The position numbers and the translations under genes were made by a program. The notes beneath the pieces were generated by a model. The model had not been told where the DNA came from and made no database searches. It was given only the letters and a program-made list of their open reading frames with translations. DNA of 55,979 bases from an uncultured Parabacteroides sp. GTDB lineage: Bacteria > Bacteroidota > Bacteroidia > Bacteroidales > Tannerellaceae. Every line of letters begins with the position of its first letter. Within the stretch, counting starts at the first letter, position 1. This document shows positions 1 to 10,175 of the stretch, piece by piece. The DNA lies in assembly GCA_949287365.1 (NCBI GenBank), contig CASEGC010000090.1, positions 1 through 55,979 on the forward strand, written 5' to 3'.

Positions 1-1
1 T

Positions 2-3000
2 AAGAAAGAGGTTGACTTAGGTCAGAAAGTTTCCATGCAAGCGAACGACAAAAGTGTCGCCCAAGTGCTAGCCACCCTTTTTGAAGGGACGAATGTCATG
101 TACAAAATGGAAGGGAACAATATCATGCTAATGAAAAAAGAAACTCCATCCAATCTTATCATTCAGCAAGACAAGCGCAAAATCACGGGAACCGTGGTAG
201 ATGCCAACGGCGTTCCTGTCATCGGTGCCAATATCATGGAAAAAGGGACTACGAACGGAACCATCACTGATCTCGACGGGAAATTCACGTTGGAAGTAGC
301 GGATGAAGCCACGCTGCAGGTCTCGTATATTGGATATGTGGACCAAAATATCAAAGTCACGAATCAAAAATCACTCGATATCCGGTTGGTGGAAGACACC
401 CAAAACTTAGATGAGGTAGTCGTGGTCGGATATGGAACCATGCGCAAATCTGACGTGACAGGCTCTATCGCTGTAGCGAAAGGAAACGATTTGGTGAAGA
501 ACCAAAACTTCAGCGCATTGGAAAACCTAAGGGGTAAAGTCTCTGGCGTAAATATCTTCTCGAACTCCAGCCAACCGGGAGCCTATAGCAACCGTGTCAT
601 CATTAGAGGTATGGCAACCATCAACGCGTCTTCTGATCCTTTGTATGTAGTGGATGGAGTGGTAATGGAAAATTTCGACTTAGTCAACCCGAATGACATC
701 GAATCAATCGAGGTACTGAAAGACGCTTCCTCCGCCGCTATTTATGGAGCGCGAGGCGCTAATGGCGTAATTATGGTGACCACGAAGCGAGGTAAAAAAG
801 ATGGAGAAGGCACCTCAATCAGCTACCAAGGCTCCGTTAGCGTCAGCACGATGGCTCGGAAAATGGATGTGATGAACGCACAAGAATGGTGTGACGCCTT
901 TATGCAAGGTTTGGAAAACGAAAACACATGGCAAGGGATGAATTGGTCTTTGAACCCAACGGATTGGTTTAACGATCCCACCTATTTCGACGAGAACGGT
1001 AAACCTATTTATGACACGAATTGGCAAGATGAGGCTACCCGTACCGCCATTTCCCATAACCATCAAATCAATATCCAGCAAGCGGGAAAAAACTCTTCTG
1101 TAGGGGCATTCCTCAACTACACGGACCAACAAGGTATAATGCTGAACACGTACAGCAAACGTATCAACGCGAAAGTCGCGTACGACGCTAACCCGACCAA
1201 GTGGTTATCCACATCCGTAAATGTATTGGTAAATCATACTTGGGGACGTTACACGCAAGAGGATGGTGGAGGGCAAGAGGCTCGCCGTACGATGATCGAG
1301 ATGTTGCCTTGGCTACCGGTACATAATCCGGACGGTAGTTACGCGCTTTGTACCTCAACCACATTAAATGACGTATTAGGGTTCGAGACAATGGATAATA
1401 CCGTATCCATCCTCAACGACCAGAAACTCATGAAATACAATACGCAGATTTTCGGGAACGCGGCTCTTACGTTCCATATCATGGAAGGATTGGACCTGAA
1501 AACCCAATTCGGTATGGACCATCATAATATAAACAACCGTTCATATTCGCCCAATGACCTAATCTACTCCAAACCTAACGGCTGGGCGGAGTTTCAAAAC
1601 AGAGAAATTACTTATTGGCAAGAAGAAACTTACTTGACATATAATAAAACCTTGAACGAACATCGCATAAACGCGATGGCCGGTTTGTCTTGGCAAGAAC
1701 GCACGTATCGCTACAACAAATCCAGAACCACAGGGTTCGCGGACAATTTCTTCGAGGATTACAATATGGGAGTAGGTACAATTCCTGAAGCTCCAGAATC
1801 GGATTGGAACCGTTGGGCTATGAACTCTTATTTCTTGCGTTTCGCATATACTTACAAAGACCGTTACTCCGCAACAGTTACAGGACGTGTGGATGGTTCT
1901 TCCAAATTTGGAGAAAACAACAAATATGCCTTTTTCCCTTCAGTGGGTCTCGCTTGGACCGTCTCTCAAGAAGACTTCTTGAAAGACAACAAGATTATCA
2001 GCACGCTGAAGTTACACACGAGTTATGGTTTGACCGGTAATTCCGAGATCGACCCTTACAAATCATTAGGAACCGTAGAATCCGGTACCCTGCTATTAAA
2101 TACAGTACGTTCTCCCTATTCCTACATCAACACCATGTCCAATCCTGATCTGAAGTGGGAAAAAACAGGACAATTCGATGTAGGTTTCAACTTAGGTCTG
2201 TTTCATGATCGATTGAATTTCGACATCGCTTATTACAACAAGAAAACAACAGATTTGTTGCTTGACGCTCCCGTGCCTCATTCCACGGGATATTCCACGA
2301 TTTTCAAGAATGTAGGATCCGTTCGGAACCAAGGTTTAGATATCATGGTAAATGGAACACCGTTCCAAGGTGAATTCACATGGAATTCCACATTGAACCT
2401 GAATTTCAACAAAAATGAGATTCTATCGTTAAGCGATAACAACGCGGATATCTATTTGGAAGATTTCTTAGGAGGTGGAGCGCTTTTACGTGTAGGGGAA
2501 AGTATGGGTAGCTTTTATGGCCTTGTGAGAGAAGGAATCTACACGATTGAAGACTATGAAGCCGGAAAATGCGAAAAGAAACAAGTCGGACGTCCTAAAC
2601 GCTCTACGGAAAAAGAAATCATCGGAAAAGGCCTGCCCGATTGGACCGGAAGCTGGATCAATAACTTCTCCTACAAGAATTTTGACTTAACTGTTGATTT
2701 CCAATTCGTATGGGGAGTCGATACATGGCAACGCTTTATGCATTCCACTTATGATCGCTTCGGTATTACGAACGGTTTGGATAATATCTTATATGACGCA
2801 TACGATGGTTCCAATCCAAACACGATGGAACAAATGATTTACTTAACAAATACGGGACACGCCGGACAAGATTCTAACGCAGACTCTCAATGGGTATGCA
2901 ATGGTTCTTATCTCCGTTTAAATATGCTGCAATTAGGATATACGTTTGATTCACAAATCGCCAAGAAAATCGGTCTTTCCGGGTTACGGTTGTATGCGAG

Positions 3001-3151
3001 CGGGAATAATCTATTCCAGATCGTAGCGAAAGATTATCATGGATTTGACCCTGAATCAACTTCTTCGACCGGTAAATTCGCTCAAAACATGACTTTCTTC
3101 TCTTATCCAAGAGCAAGGACATTCACATTTGGAATTAACGCGACATTCTAA
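2..3151 (+). CDS. SusC/RagA-family TonB-dependent receptor, 5' partial
   Basis: This is the outer-membrane channel of a SusC/SusD glycan importer. The frame is open from base 2, so the true start lies before the window; the first internal ATG is at 35. The first ~40 visible residues look like the end of an STN domain, followed by a carboxypeptidase-regulatory-like domain (about residues 48-125 counted from the ATG at 35), the SusC signature around LDEVVVVGYGT, a TonB plug (with SAAIYGARGANGVIMVTT) and a long beta-barrel ending in aromatic ...INATF. An STN domain before the plug suggests signalling to an anti-sigma/ECF pair that would lie upstream, outside the window. SusD follows after 24 bp. 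The family call is secure; the substrate is not readable. Confidence 0.95.
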   Translation, partial: KKEVDLGQKVSMQANDKSVAQVLATLFEGTNVMYKMEGNNIMLMKKETPSNLIIQQDKRKITGTVVDANGVPVIGANIMEKGTTNGTITDLDGKFTLEVADEATLQVSYIGYVDQNIKVTNQKSLDIRLVEDTQNLDEVVVVGYGTMRKSDVTGSIAVAKGNDLVKNQNFSALENLRGKVSGVNIFSNSSQPGAYSNRVIIRGMATINASSDPLYVVDGVVMENFDLVNPNDIESIEVLKDASSAAIYGARGANGVIMVTTKRGKKDGEGTSISYQGSVSVSTMARKMDVMNAQEWCDAFMQGLENENTWQGMNWSLNPTDWFNDPTYFDENGKPIYDTNWQDEATRTAISHNHQINIQQAGKNSSVGAFLNYTDQQGIMLNTYSKRINAKVAYDANPTKWLSTSVNVLVNHTWGRYTQEDGGGQEARRTMIEMLPWLPVHNPDGSYALCTSTTLNDVLGFETMDNTVSILNDQKLMKYNTQIFGNAALTFHIMEGLDLKTQFGMDHHNINNRSYSPNDLIYSKPNGWAEFQNREITYWQEETYLTYNKTLNEHRINAMAGLSWQERTYRYNKSRTTGFADNFFEDYNMGVGTIPEAPESDWNRWAMNSYFLRFAYTYKDRYSATVTGRVDGSSKFGENNKYAFFPSVGLAWTVSQEDFLKDNKIISTLKLHTSYGLTGNSEIDPYKSLGTVESGTLLLNTVRSPYSYINTMSNPDLKWEKTGQFDVGFNLGLFHDRLNFDIAYYNKKTTDLLLDAPVPHSTGYSTIFKNVGSVRNQGLDIMVNGTPFQGEFTWNSTLNLNFNKNEILSLSDNNADIYLEDFLGGGALLRVGESMGSFYGLVREGIYTIEDYEAGKCEKKQVGRPKRSTEKEIIGKGLPDWTGSWINNFSYKNFDLTVDFQFVWGVDTWQRFMHSTYDRFGITNGLDNILYDAYDGSNPNTMEQMIYLTNTGHAGQDSNADSQWVCNGSYLRLNMLQLGYTFDSQIAKKIGLSGLRLYASGNNLFQIVAKDYHGFDPESTSSTGKFAQNMTFFSYPRARTFTFGINATF

Positions 3152-3175
3152 TTATTCATTACAAAAAATAAAGTC

Positions 3176-4744
3176 ATGAAAAATATATTAACAACAATAG
3201 TTATAGCAGGCATTGGTTGTACAATTACGGCTTGCAGCAGTTTTTTAGACGAAGAACCAAAGTCTAAATTGACAAATGTAGATTACTACAAAACAGAGGC
3301 CCAAGCCCAAGCGAACGTGAATTATTTATACCGGAATGGAGCCATTCAATGTTATACGGATTTTAGCCATTGGAACATAAGCACGTTCGCTTCTATCCCT
3401 GAAGAATTGACCGGATATTTTTCGAACAGTTCCGAAGGTCAAGAGTTTATTTGCAAATATTCGAGGGAATTAACCCGCCAGTCCAATACAATGATATTGT
3501 CCTCCACGATGGACAACATCTGGGACAATTGTTATAAAGGCATCAATGTGGCGAATGGCGCAATCAAACATATTCCTGAGATAGCCATGGATGAGTCCAC
3601 CGCCAACCGCCTAATAGCGGAAGCGAAATTCTTCCGTGCTTTCAACTATTTCTATTTGGTGAAAACATTCGGTGACGTTCCTTTTTATACGGAACCTTAT
3701 GAAGCTGCGGAAAACATGGAATTACCTCGTACGGAAACCAGTACGATATACGCACAAATAGAAAAAGATTTGAACGAGGCTATAGAGGTATTACCTGCGG
3801 CCAAGTTCACGGAAAACGGATTCCGTATCACTAAATATGCGGCGGCGATGGCCTTAACGGATGTATATATGTATGAGCATAAATATAGCGAGGCCGCCAA
3901 CACGATACGGATAGTCATTAATTCCGGCCATAGTTTAGCGACCAATGATGATATGTACTTAAACAGCGCATACAACAAATTACGGACCATGGACGATTTG
4001 GACGAGACCATCTACTCGTTCGAATTTGACGCAACGATAACCAGTAGCGGAAATTTGACGACTTATTCTTTCGATGGAACAGCGAACAATCTGTTTTCCA
4101 CCTACGTCACCTCCGCACGGACACATGGTCCCCTTGATCGCTATTTAAATGTTTACAAGAAAAATGATTTACGTATTCAACCCAATCAATTTTTCCATTG
4201 GGAATATACTAATCCAAACACCGGGGCGAAATGGTCTTCCGAATTAGCTGGATGTTGGTATTATTTTGACGAGGAAGCCATGCTTTCCACCGGTAAAGGT
4301 ACTAAAGACTGGAATATATATCGATATGCGGAAGCGTTGTTGGACGCGGCGGAATCAATCGCCCAATCAGAAGGAGTCACTTCCGAGGCCGTTAATTATT
4401 TAGCCCAAGTACAAGCCCGCGCAAACATGGAAGGAAAGAGCGTTGACCAGATCGCACAAGAATTGCAGTCCCTGAGTAAGGACGCTTTCATACAAACTTG
4501 CTGGACAGAACGTTTACGCGAGATGCCTCTAGAATTCAAGATGTGGGATATGTGTATCCGCACCGGCATGTTCCCCGACATATCGGAAACGACACCGGGA
4601 GAAGTCTCTTACGTTCCTCTAGTCGGAGCGACAAACGCATCTGGAGCGACATTCAAAGAATCGGACCTTTTATGGCCTATATCTGTTAATGAGATTCAGC
4701 GTAATCCCAATCTGACACAAAACCCAGGATACTCAAATCAATAA
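3176..4744 (+). CDS. SusD/RagB-family outer-membrane lipoprotein
   Basis: Surface glycan-binding lipoprotein that caps the SusC channel encoded just upstream. It is 522 aa, normal for SusD. The N-terminus is a lipoprotein signal with the lipid-anchored cysteine at Cys20 (TITACSS), followed by the typical FLDEEPKS start of mature SusD proteins, TPR-like helices in the first half and the WPI...E...NPNLTQNPGY ending common in the family. It is probably co-transcribed with susC, with a hairpin terminator just downstream at 4764. Glycan specificity cannot be inferred from sequence alone. Confidence 0.95.
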   Translation: MKNILTTIVIAGIGCTITACSSFLDEEPKSKLTNVDYYKTEAQAQANVNYLYRNGAIQCYTDFSHWNISTFASIPEELTGYFSNSSEGQEFICKYSRELTRQSNTMILSSTMDNIWDNCYKGINVANGAIKHIPEIAMDESTANRLIAEAKFFRAFNYFYLVKTFGDVPFYTEPYEAAENMELPRTETSTIYAQIEKDLNEAIEVLPAAKFTENGFRITKYAAAMALTDVYMYEHKYSEAANTIRIVINSGHSLATNDDMYLNSAYNKLRTMDDLDETIYSFEFDATITSSGNLTTYSFDGTANNLFSTYVTSARTHGPLDRYLNVYKKNDLRIQPNQFFHWEYTNPNTGAKWSSELAGCWYYFDEEAMLSTGKGTKDWNIYRYAEALLDAAESIAQSEGVTSEAVNYLAQVQARANMEGKSVDQIAQELQSLSKDAFIQTCWTERLREMPLEFKMWDMCIRTGMFPDISETTPGEVSYVPLVGATNASGATFKESDLLWPISVNEIQRNPNLTQNPGYSNQ

Positions 4745-4763
4745 TTTAGACCATGTAAACCAG

Positions 4764-4795
4764 AAGTGAACGTGTGCAATCGTACACGCTCACTT
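4764..4795 (+). terminator. Hairpin after susD
   Basis: Inverted repeat AAGTGA-A-CGTGT / ACACG-C-TCACTT with an 8-nt loop and a single A/C mismatch, 20 bp after the susD stop. The trailing T run is short, so it may attenuate rather than end transcription into the oxidoreductase gene. Confidence 0.5.
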
Positions 4796-4935
4796 TCGTT
4801 CTACATGTCAACAAGCTAAAAACTATAAAAAAAAGCATTTTTTATCGCGACATACATGAATTGTTTGAGAGATATCCGTATCTTTATGCGAGTGAAACTA
4901 TATACTTTATAAACATACTGAAAAACACGTGTATC

Positions 4936-6285
4936 ATGAAAAAAGAGCATCAAGACGGCATGTCTCGCCGTAAGTTTTTGGGACTGTCAGCGTTAGGTCT
5001 GGCCAGTTTTACCATCTTACCGAGTTGGAGTTTCAACGGGAAAAAGATTCCGCCCAGCGATCAAGTCTACATGGGATTTATCGGATTGGGAAGACAGGGA
5101 GTGAGCGATTTCCAAGCGTTCTCTTCTTGCCCGGGAGTCCAGGTCGTAGCTTGTAGTGACGTGGACAGCATCAAAATGGAACGGTTCAAGAAAATCTCTA
5201 ACGAATGGCAAAAAAAGATGGGGTTACCCCAGCGTTGCGATTTGCACGAGGCTTATGAGGAACTACTAGAACGGACGGATATCGACGCGGTATCCATCGC
5301 TACACCTGATCATTGGCACGCCTTATGCGCCATCCACGCTTGCCAAGCCGGAAAGGACGTTTATTGCGAGAAACCGCTTTCCTACACGATTACAGAGAGC
5401 ATAGCCATGCGGCAAGCCGCGCGGGACAACAGGAGGATTTTCCAGGTAGGTAGCCAGCAACGTTCCGGAGAGGAGTTCCAGAAAGCGATCGAGCTGGTAC
5501 GCAACGGGTCTTTAGGACATATCGAGAAGATTTACGCCCGTGTGGGAGAACCACCCGCGCCTTTCGACCTTCCGGAGATGCCCGTGCCCGATAACCTGAA
5601 CTTCAACAAATGGTTAGGCCCGTTGAATTCCCCGAAGGTACATTACCATCCCGATATGTGTCCACCTATCTCCTATCCGGACTTGCAAGAGAAAGGCGAT
5701 TGGGCGGTATGGCGTTATTACCGCGAGACCGCGAACGGCTTTACGGGCGATTGGGGAGCGCACATGTTCGACATCGCGCAAGCGGCGATCGGCATGGACG
5801 GTTCTGGTCCTATCGAGTTCATCCCTGCGGGATTCGGTGGGCATGAATATTCGACCATGAAATACGCGAACGGCATCGTGATGACCGAACAACCTTACCG
5901 CGAGGACAAGCCGGACGATAAGGGAATACGTTTTATCGGCGATAAAGGATGGTTAATGGTGACGCGCGGCTACATCGAATGTTTCGACCCCTCCTTGCTG
6001 AAGACATCCAAGCGCGAGGTAGGCAAAGGCGAATATGAGATCAGCTCGCCGCACATGCAGAACTTCGTCGATTGCGTACGCTCTCGCCAGAAACCGATCG
6101 CGCCGGTAGAGGCCGGAGCCAGCACCGCGATAGTTTGCTGCTTGGTGAACATCGCCCATGAGCTGCAAAGACCCGTCAAGTGGGATCCGGTGACCGAGAG
6201 TTTCGTGAACGACAAGGAGGCCGAGGCGCATCGGTTGTATTGGTATGAATATCGGTCGCCCTATACCCTCCCTTATTGGGATTAA
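4936..6285 (+). CDS. Tat-exported Gfo/Idh/MocA-family oxidoreductase
   Basis: NAD(P)-dependent sugar oxidoreductase of the Gfo/Idh/MocA family, 449 aa. I chose the ATG at 4936 because it gives a clean twin-arginine signal (SRRKFLG at about residues 10-16, then a hydrophobic stretch); the frame stays open to an ATG at 4774 but that extension is not protein-like. A Rossmann GxGxxG (GLGRQG, about 50-55) and the family EKP motif (CEKPLSYT) are present. Tat export implies that it folds with its cofactor before moving to the periplasm. With the downstream ThuA protein and GH3 it may act on glycosides by oxidation, as some Bacteroides Gfo/Idh loci do through 3-keto intermediates; no DUF1080 hydrolase is present here, so that role is inference. 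Confidence 0.9.
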   Translation: MKKEHQDGMSRRKFLGLSALGLASFTILPSWSFNGKKIPPSDQVYMGFIGLGRQGVSDFQAFSSCPGVQVVACSDVDSIKMERFKKISNEWQKKMGLPQRCDLHEAYEELLERTDIDAVSIATPDHWHALCAIHACQAGKDVYCEKPLSYTITESIAMRQAARDNRRIFQVGSQQRSGEEFQKAIELVRNGSLGHIEKIYARVGEPPAPFDLPEMPVPDNLNFNKWLGPLNSPKVHYHPDMCPPISYPDLQEKGDWAVWRYYRETANGFTGDWGAHMFDIAQAAIGMDGSGPIEFIPAGFGGHEYSTMKYANGIVMTEQPYREDKPDDKGIRFIGDKGWLMVTRGYIECFDPSLLKTSKREVGKGEYEISSPHMQNFVDCVRSRQKPIAPVEAGASTAIVCCLVNIAHELQRPVKWDPVTESFVNDKEAEAHRLYWYEYRSPYTLPYWD

Positions 6286-6322
6286 GCCTCTCGGAAGAGA
6301 CACGGTTGGCCGCGTATGAAAA

Positions 6323-6410
6323 CCCAGCTGGGTAGCCCGCGCTACCTAAGTGGGTAATCTGCGCCACCCAGTTAGGCGATTCGCGCTACCCAACTATGTG
6401 TCATCACGTG
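6323..6410. repeat. 22-bp tandem array (4 units) before the thuA-like gene
   Basis: Four degenerate units of exactly 22 bp begin at 6323, 6345, 6367 and 6389. Shared parts are a leading CCCA/CCTA, a GGGTA or TAGGC block and a GCGCTA/GCGCCA end. Units contain inverted GGGTAGC / GCTACC pairs. A last degenerate unit carries CACGTGCGTAAC. The array fills most of the 176-bp gap between the oxidoreductase and ThuA genes; no gene is seen there. Confidence 0.75.
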
Positions 6411-6461
6411 CGTAACTATGTTTTACCAAGAATATAACTTACTTTTAAAAACAAACGTATC

Positions 6462-7247
6462 ATGAAAAAATATGTATTGCTCCTATTATCTCTCTTTTTA
6501 GGGTTCGCCTCAGCGGTTCAAGCGCAAGAGAAATCATCGGACACCTCCTTGAAAGGGAAAAAAATATTGTTCGTTTATGGAGGCTGGGAAGGCCATGACC
6601 CCGTTCCTTGCCGGGATTTGTTCGTTCCTTGGATGCGTTCGGAAGGCGCCGAGGTTATCACGAAAGACAACCTGAATTGTTATACCGACACGGTATTGAT
6701 GTCGCAAATAGACCTCGTGGTACAGGTTTGGACCATGGGCACCATCACCGGTGAGCAGGAACGCGGTCTTCTGAAAGCGGTGGAGCGCGGTGTCGGCATC
6801 GCGGGTTGGCACGGCGGATTGGGAGACTCTTTCCGCAACAACGTGGATTACCAGTTCATGGTAGGTGGCCAATGGGTAGCCCATCCGGGCGGTGTCATCG
6901 ACTATGATGTCAACATCATCGACCATGAGGACCCGGTCACGAAAGGGTTGAAAGACTTCCACATGCATTCCGAGCATTACTACGTACACGTGGATCCGAA
7001 CGTGAAGGTACTGGCTACGACCACCTTCTCCGGGAAATACGCCAGCTGGATCGAAGGTTGCGTGATACCGGTCGTATGGAAGAAAATGTACGGGAAAGGC
7101 CGTGTGTTCTACTCCTCGCTCGGGCACGTGGCCGAGGACTTTGAGGTCAAGGAGAACTTCGAGATCATGAAACGGGGCATCCGCTGGGCGGCGCAAAGCA
7201 AGTACGCGGCACCGGAGAAATGGCTCAGCCCCGTTTACGCAAGATAA
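6462..7247 (+). CDS. Secreted ThuA-domain protein (trehalose-utilization-like)
   Basis: ThuA-like domain protein of 261 aa with a type I glutamine-amidotransferase-like fold. It begins with a signal peptide ending near VQAQEKS. Family marks include [10 protein letters not shown] near the start, GIAGWHGG and [10 protein letters not shown]. ThuA proteins in Bacteroidetes often sit with Gfo/Idh/MocA oxidoreductases and glycosidases, as here, but their biochemical role is poorly defined; the name comes from a rhizobial trehalose/sucrose locus. A hairpin terminator follows at 7313. Confidence 0.85.
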   Translation: MKKYVLLLLSLFLGFASAVQAQEKSSDTSLKGKKILFVYGGWEGHDPVPCRDLFVPWMRSEGAEVITKDNLNCYTDTVLMSQIDLVVQVWTMGTITGEQERGLLKAVERGVGIAGWHGGLGDSFRNNVDYQFMVGGQWVAHPGGVIDYDVNIIDHEDPVTKGLKDFHMHSEHYYVHVDPNVKVLATTTFSGKYASWIEGCVIPVVWKKMYGKGRVFYSSLGHVAEDFEVKENFEIMKRGIRWAAQSKYAAPEKWLSPVYAR

Positions 7248-7312
7248 GAGAGGGAAAATTCTACATATAGGAGAACACCTCAGGACAATGGACAAGAATC
7301 ACTCAAGAAAGG

Positions 7313-7338
7313 AAAGGTAGGTCTCATCCTACCTTTTC
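7313..7338 (+). terminator. Intrinsic terminator after the ThuA gene
   Basis: Perfect 9-bp stem AAAGGTAGG / CCTACCTTT with a 6-nt TCTCAT loop, ending in TTTTCTG. It lies 65 bp after the stop and before the GH3 gene. Confidence 0.7.
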
Positions 7339-7371
7339 TGATATTTAACGCACATAGAAATAGGATTTACG

Positions 7372-10044
7372 ATGAAAAGACTGAACGATTTATACCAAGG
7401 TATATTGATTTGCGCGTTCTCTACGGTTTTGTTCGCTTGCGAGGACACGGAGGACTACAAAAATCCGTCGCTCCCTATCGAGACGCGCGTACAAGATTTA
7501 CTGAGCCGGATGACCACGGAAGAAAAAGCGGCTCAATTGGATATGCTGTCCGCCAAGGAAATCGTTATCGACGAGAAGACATTGGCGAGCGGCAAACTAA
7601 CACATTTCGTGGATGAGATGTGCATAGGCGCGGTGCATGACTTGTATCCCGCTCACGCGGATATCGCCAACCTGATACAACGGCATGCGGTGGAACACTC
7701 CCGGTTGGGTATTCCTTTGCTTTTCATAGAAGAAGGATTACACGGATACCAAGGAGCGGGAGGAACCGCCTTTCCAATCCCCATCGGAAATTCCTCCAGT
7801 TGGGATACTACGCTATTACATTCCATCGGCAGGGTCATCGGAAGCGAGGCTCGTGCGCATGGCGTACATTTCATCTTAGGGCCGAACCTCGATCTCGCTC
7901 ACGAGATACGGTGGGGACGTGTAGAAGAGACCTTCGGAGAGGATCCTTACCTGACCTCCCGATTAGGCGTAAACCTGATTAAAGGTATGCAAGGCGATGA
8001 CCTGAAGGATAACGACGCCGTGGCGGCCGAGCCGAAGCACTTCGGTATCCACGGCATCCCGGAGGCGGGGACTAACGCGTCCACGGTCAATATCGGGGAG
8101 AGAGAAGCCCGTTCATCGCACCTGTACACTTTCGAGAAAGCGATAAAAGAGGGGAAAGCTCAAGGCGTAATGTCCGCGTATCACGACATAGATGGCGTGC
8201 CTTGCGTGGCGAACGAATGGTTACTTACCCAAGTACTACGCGAGGAATGGGGATTCGAGGGCATGGTCGTATCGGATTTAGGTGCCATAAAGAGACAGAT
8301 ATACGACCATCGCACGGCCTCCGACGCGAAAGACGCGATCACGAAATCGCTCAACGCGGGTTTGAACATGCAATTTTACGATTTCCCGTATCAGGATTTT
8401 CAATACGCTATCGTGGAGGCCGTCAACGATGGCTCGTTGGACGAGAAAGTCTTGGATAGCCGGGTAGCCGACGTGTTACGCCTGAAGTTTAAGTTAGGGT
8501 TGTTCGACAACCCCTATACCGACGCCGCCTTGGTCAGCCAAGTAGAGGATAACCCGCGGCACAACGAAACCGCGCTGGAGGCATCCCGCAAGTCATTGAT
8601 TCTCCTCAAGAACGAGAAATCCACATTACCTTTCAAAAGCGATGTCAAACGCATAACCTTAGTGGGGGAACTAGCCAACCAATCCTTGTTAGGCGGCTAC
8701 TCTCCCGCGCAAGTCAAGGCGATAACGGTATTCGAGGCCCTGAAGAAGCGATTCGGCAAGAACGTACAAATCGAGTATATCGAAAGCCAAGTGGAGAACG
8801 AGTTCAAGTCTATCCCCAACTCCGCGCTATACACGGAATCGGGCAGCGACAACGGCATAAACGTGGCATACTTCAACAATACAGATCTCTCCGGCAACCC
8901 GGCGTACACGAGCGTAGACACGGAAATCTCCCATTACTGGCACAACCTCAGTCCCGTACCTGGCGTGAACCGTGATGCCTTCTCCGCCCGCTGGAAAGGC
9001 TTCGTGAAAGTACCGGAAAGCGGGGAATACGAGTTCAAGCTGTCCGCGGATAACTGGGGAAAACTGTTCCTGAACGGGAAAGCGGTCATCGACCAATGGG
9101 ACAACGACAAGAAAAACGGCACTTATCGCATCTCACTACAAGCCGGGCAATCCATCCCTATCCAAGTGGAATACGCCGAACTGGACGAGAACGCCGGATT
9201 ATCTGTCGAATGGAGACTGACAAACCGGACGATATCCGCCGACGCGCTCTACCAGAAGGTCAAGAACTCAGCGCGGATGTCAGATTTGGCTATACTCGTA
9301 GTAGGCGAGTCGATGAACGTAGTCGGAGAGGGAAAAGACCGTCAAGACCTGAATATGCCCGAACGGGACGTGAAACTGCTGCAGGCGGTTCACGAGAGCG
9401 GATGTCCAGCGGCCACCGTGCTGATGCACGGACGACCATTCGTAATGACACCGGTCGACGAGTACTCGGACGCCATATTAGACGCATGGTATCCGGGCGA
9501 GTTCGGGGGAACCGCCATCGTGGAGGCGTTGTTTGGAGATATCAATCCCTCCGGCAAACTGACGGTAAGCGTCCCACGCTATCAAGGCCAAACGCCGGTC
9601 CATTACCTAAAGAAACGCTCTTTCAAACGTTCTTACGTAGACGGAAACACGACACCGCTCTACCCCTTCGGCTACGGACTGAGCTACACGACGTTCCAAT
9701 ACGGCGACCTGCGCCTCTCCGCGAAGGAAATCGGTAAGGACGAGAGCCTGAAGGTCTCCTTCAACGTCAAGAACACGGGTAAGGTCGCAGGCACGGAAAT
9801 CTGCCAGTTGTATCTGACGGACAAAGTAAGTAGCGTATCCATCCCCGAGAAATCGCTGAAGGGTTTCTCCCGTGTCGAATTAGCCCCCGGCGAGGAGAAG
9901 ACGGTCGAGATTACCTTGAATCCGGAACACTTCTCCTTGGTCAACGCGGAGATGCGCCGCGTCGTCGAGCCCGGAACGTTCGAGATACAAATCGGCTCCT
10001 CCTCGGCGAATATCTTGTTGAAAGAGGAGGTGACCGTCCATTAA
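7372..10044 (+). CDS. GH3 glycoside hydrolase with PA14 insert, lipoprotein
   Basis: Family 3 exo-acting glycosidase (beta-glucosidase/beta-xylosidase type), 890 aa. A lipoprotein signal puts the lipidated Cys at about 23 (LFACEDTED). The N-terminal TIM barrel has the KHF motif (PKHFGIHG) and the likely nucleophile Asp302 in MVVSDLGAI. The second domain carries GEGKDRQDLNMP. A PA14 domain is inserted at about residues 490-620 (GKLFLNGKAVIDQW), as in PA14-bearing GH3 enzymes, where it shapes the +1 subsite. A fibronectin-III-like C-terminal domain follows (KGFSRVELAPGE). Last gene of the glycan locus, closed by a strong terminator. The sugar cleaved cannot be told. Confidence 0.93.
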   Translation: MKRLNDLYQGILICAFSTVLFACEDTEDYKNPSLPIETRVQDLLSRMTTEEKAAQLDMLSAKEIVIDEKTLASGKLTHFVDEMCIGAVHDLYPAHADIANLIQRHAVEHSRLGIPLLFIEEGLHGYQGAGGTAFPIPIGNSSSWDTTLLHSIGRVIGSEARAHGVHFILGPNLDLAHEIRWGRVEETFGEDPYLTSRLGVNLIKGMQGDDLKDNDAVAAEPKHFGIHGIPEAGTNASTVNIGEREARSSHLYTFEKAIKEGKAQGVMSAYHDIDGVPCVANEWLLTQVLREEWGFEGMVVSDLGAIKRQIYDHRTASDAKDAITKSLNAGLNMQFYDFPYQDFQYAIVEAVNDGSLDEKVLDSRVADVLRLKFKLGLFDNPYTDAALVSQVEDNPRHNETALEASRKSLILLKNEKSTLPFKSDVKRITLVGELANQSLLGGYSPAQVKAITVFEALKKRFGKNVQIEYIESQVENEFKSIPNSALYTESGSDNGINVAYFNNTDLSGNPAYTSVDTEISHYWHNLSPVPGVNRDAFSARWKGFVKVPESGEYEFKLSADNWGKLFLNGKAVIDQWDNDKKNGTYRISLQAGQSIPIQVEYAELDENAGLSVEWRLTNRTISADALYQKVKNSARMSDLAILVVGESMNVVGEGKDRQDLNMPERDVKLLQAVHESGCPAATVLMHGRPFVMTPVDEYSDAILDAWYPGEFGGTAIVEALFGDINPSGKLTVSVPRYQGQTPVHYLKKRSFKRSYVDGNTTPLYPFGYGLSYTTFQYGDLRLSAKEIGKDESLKVSFNVKNTGKVAGTEICQLYLTDKVSSVSIPEKSLKGFSRVELAPGEEKTVEITLNPEHFSLVNAEMRRVVEPGTFEIQIGSSSANILLKEEVTVH

Positions 10045-10072
10045 CAATGAGTTTTTCATCGCCTTACAAAAC

Positions 10073-10111
10073 AAAGGAGACGTGCCCAAACAAGAAGGAC
10101 ACGTCTCCTTT
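10073..10111 (+). terminator. Intrinsic terminator after GH3
   Basis: 12-bp perfect stem AAAGGAGACGTG / CACGTCTCCTTT with a 15-nt loop, then TATTCATTTAT. Ends the plus-strand glycan locus; the next gene is convergent. Confidence 0.85.
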
Positions 10112-10175
10112 ATTCATTTATACCTGTCGGTTTCCTAACGGGAATTTTCCTCTATACATTATATCGGACTCACGT

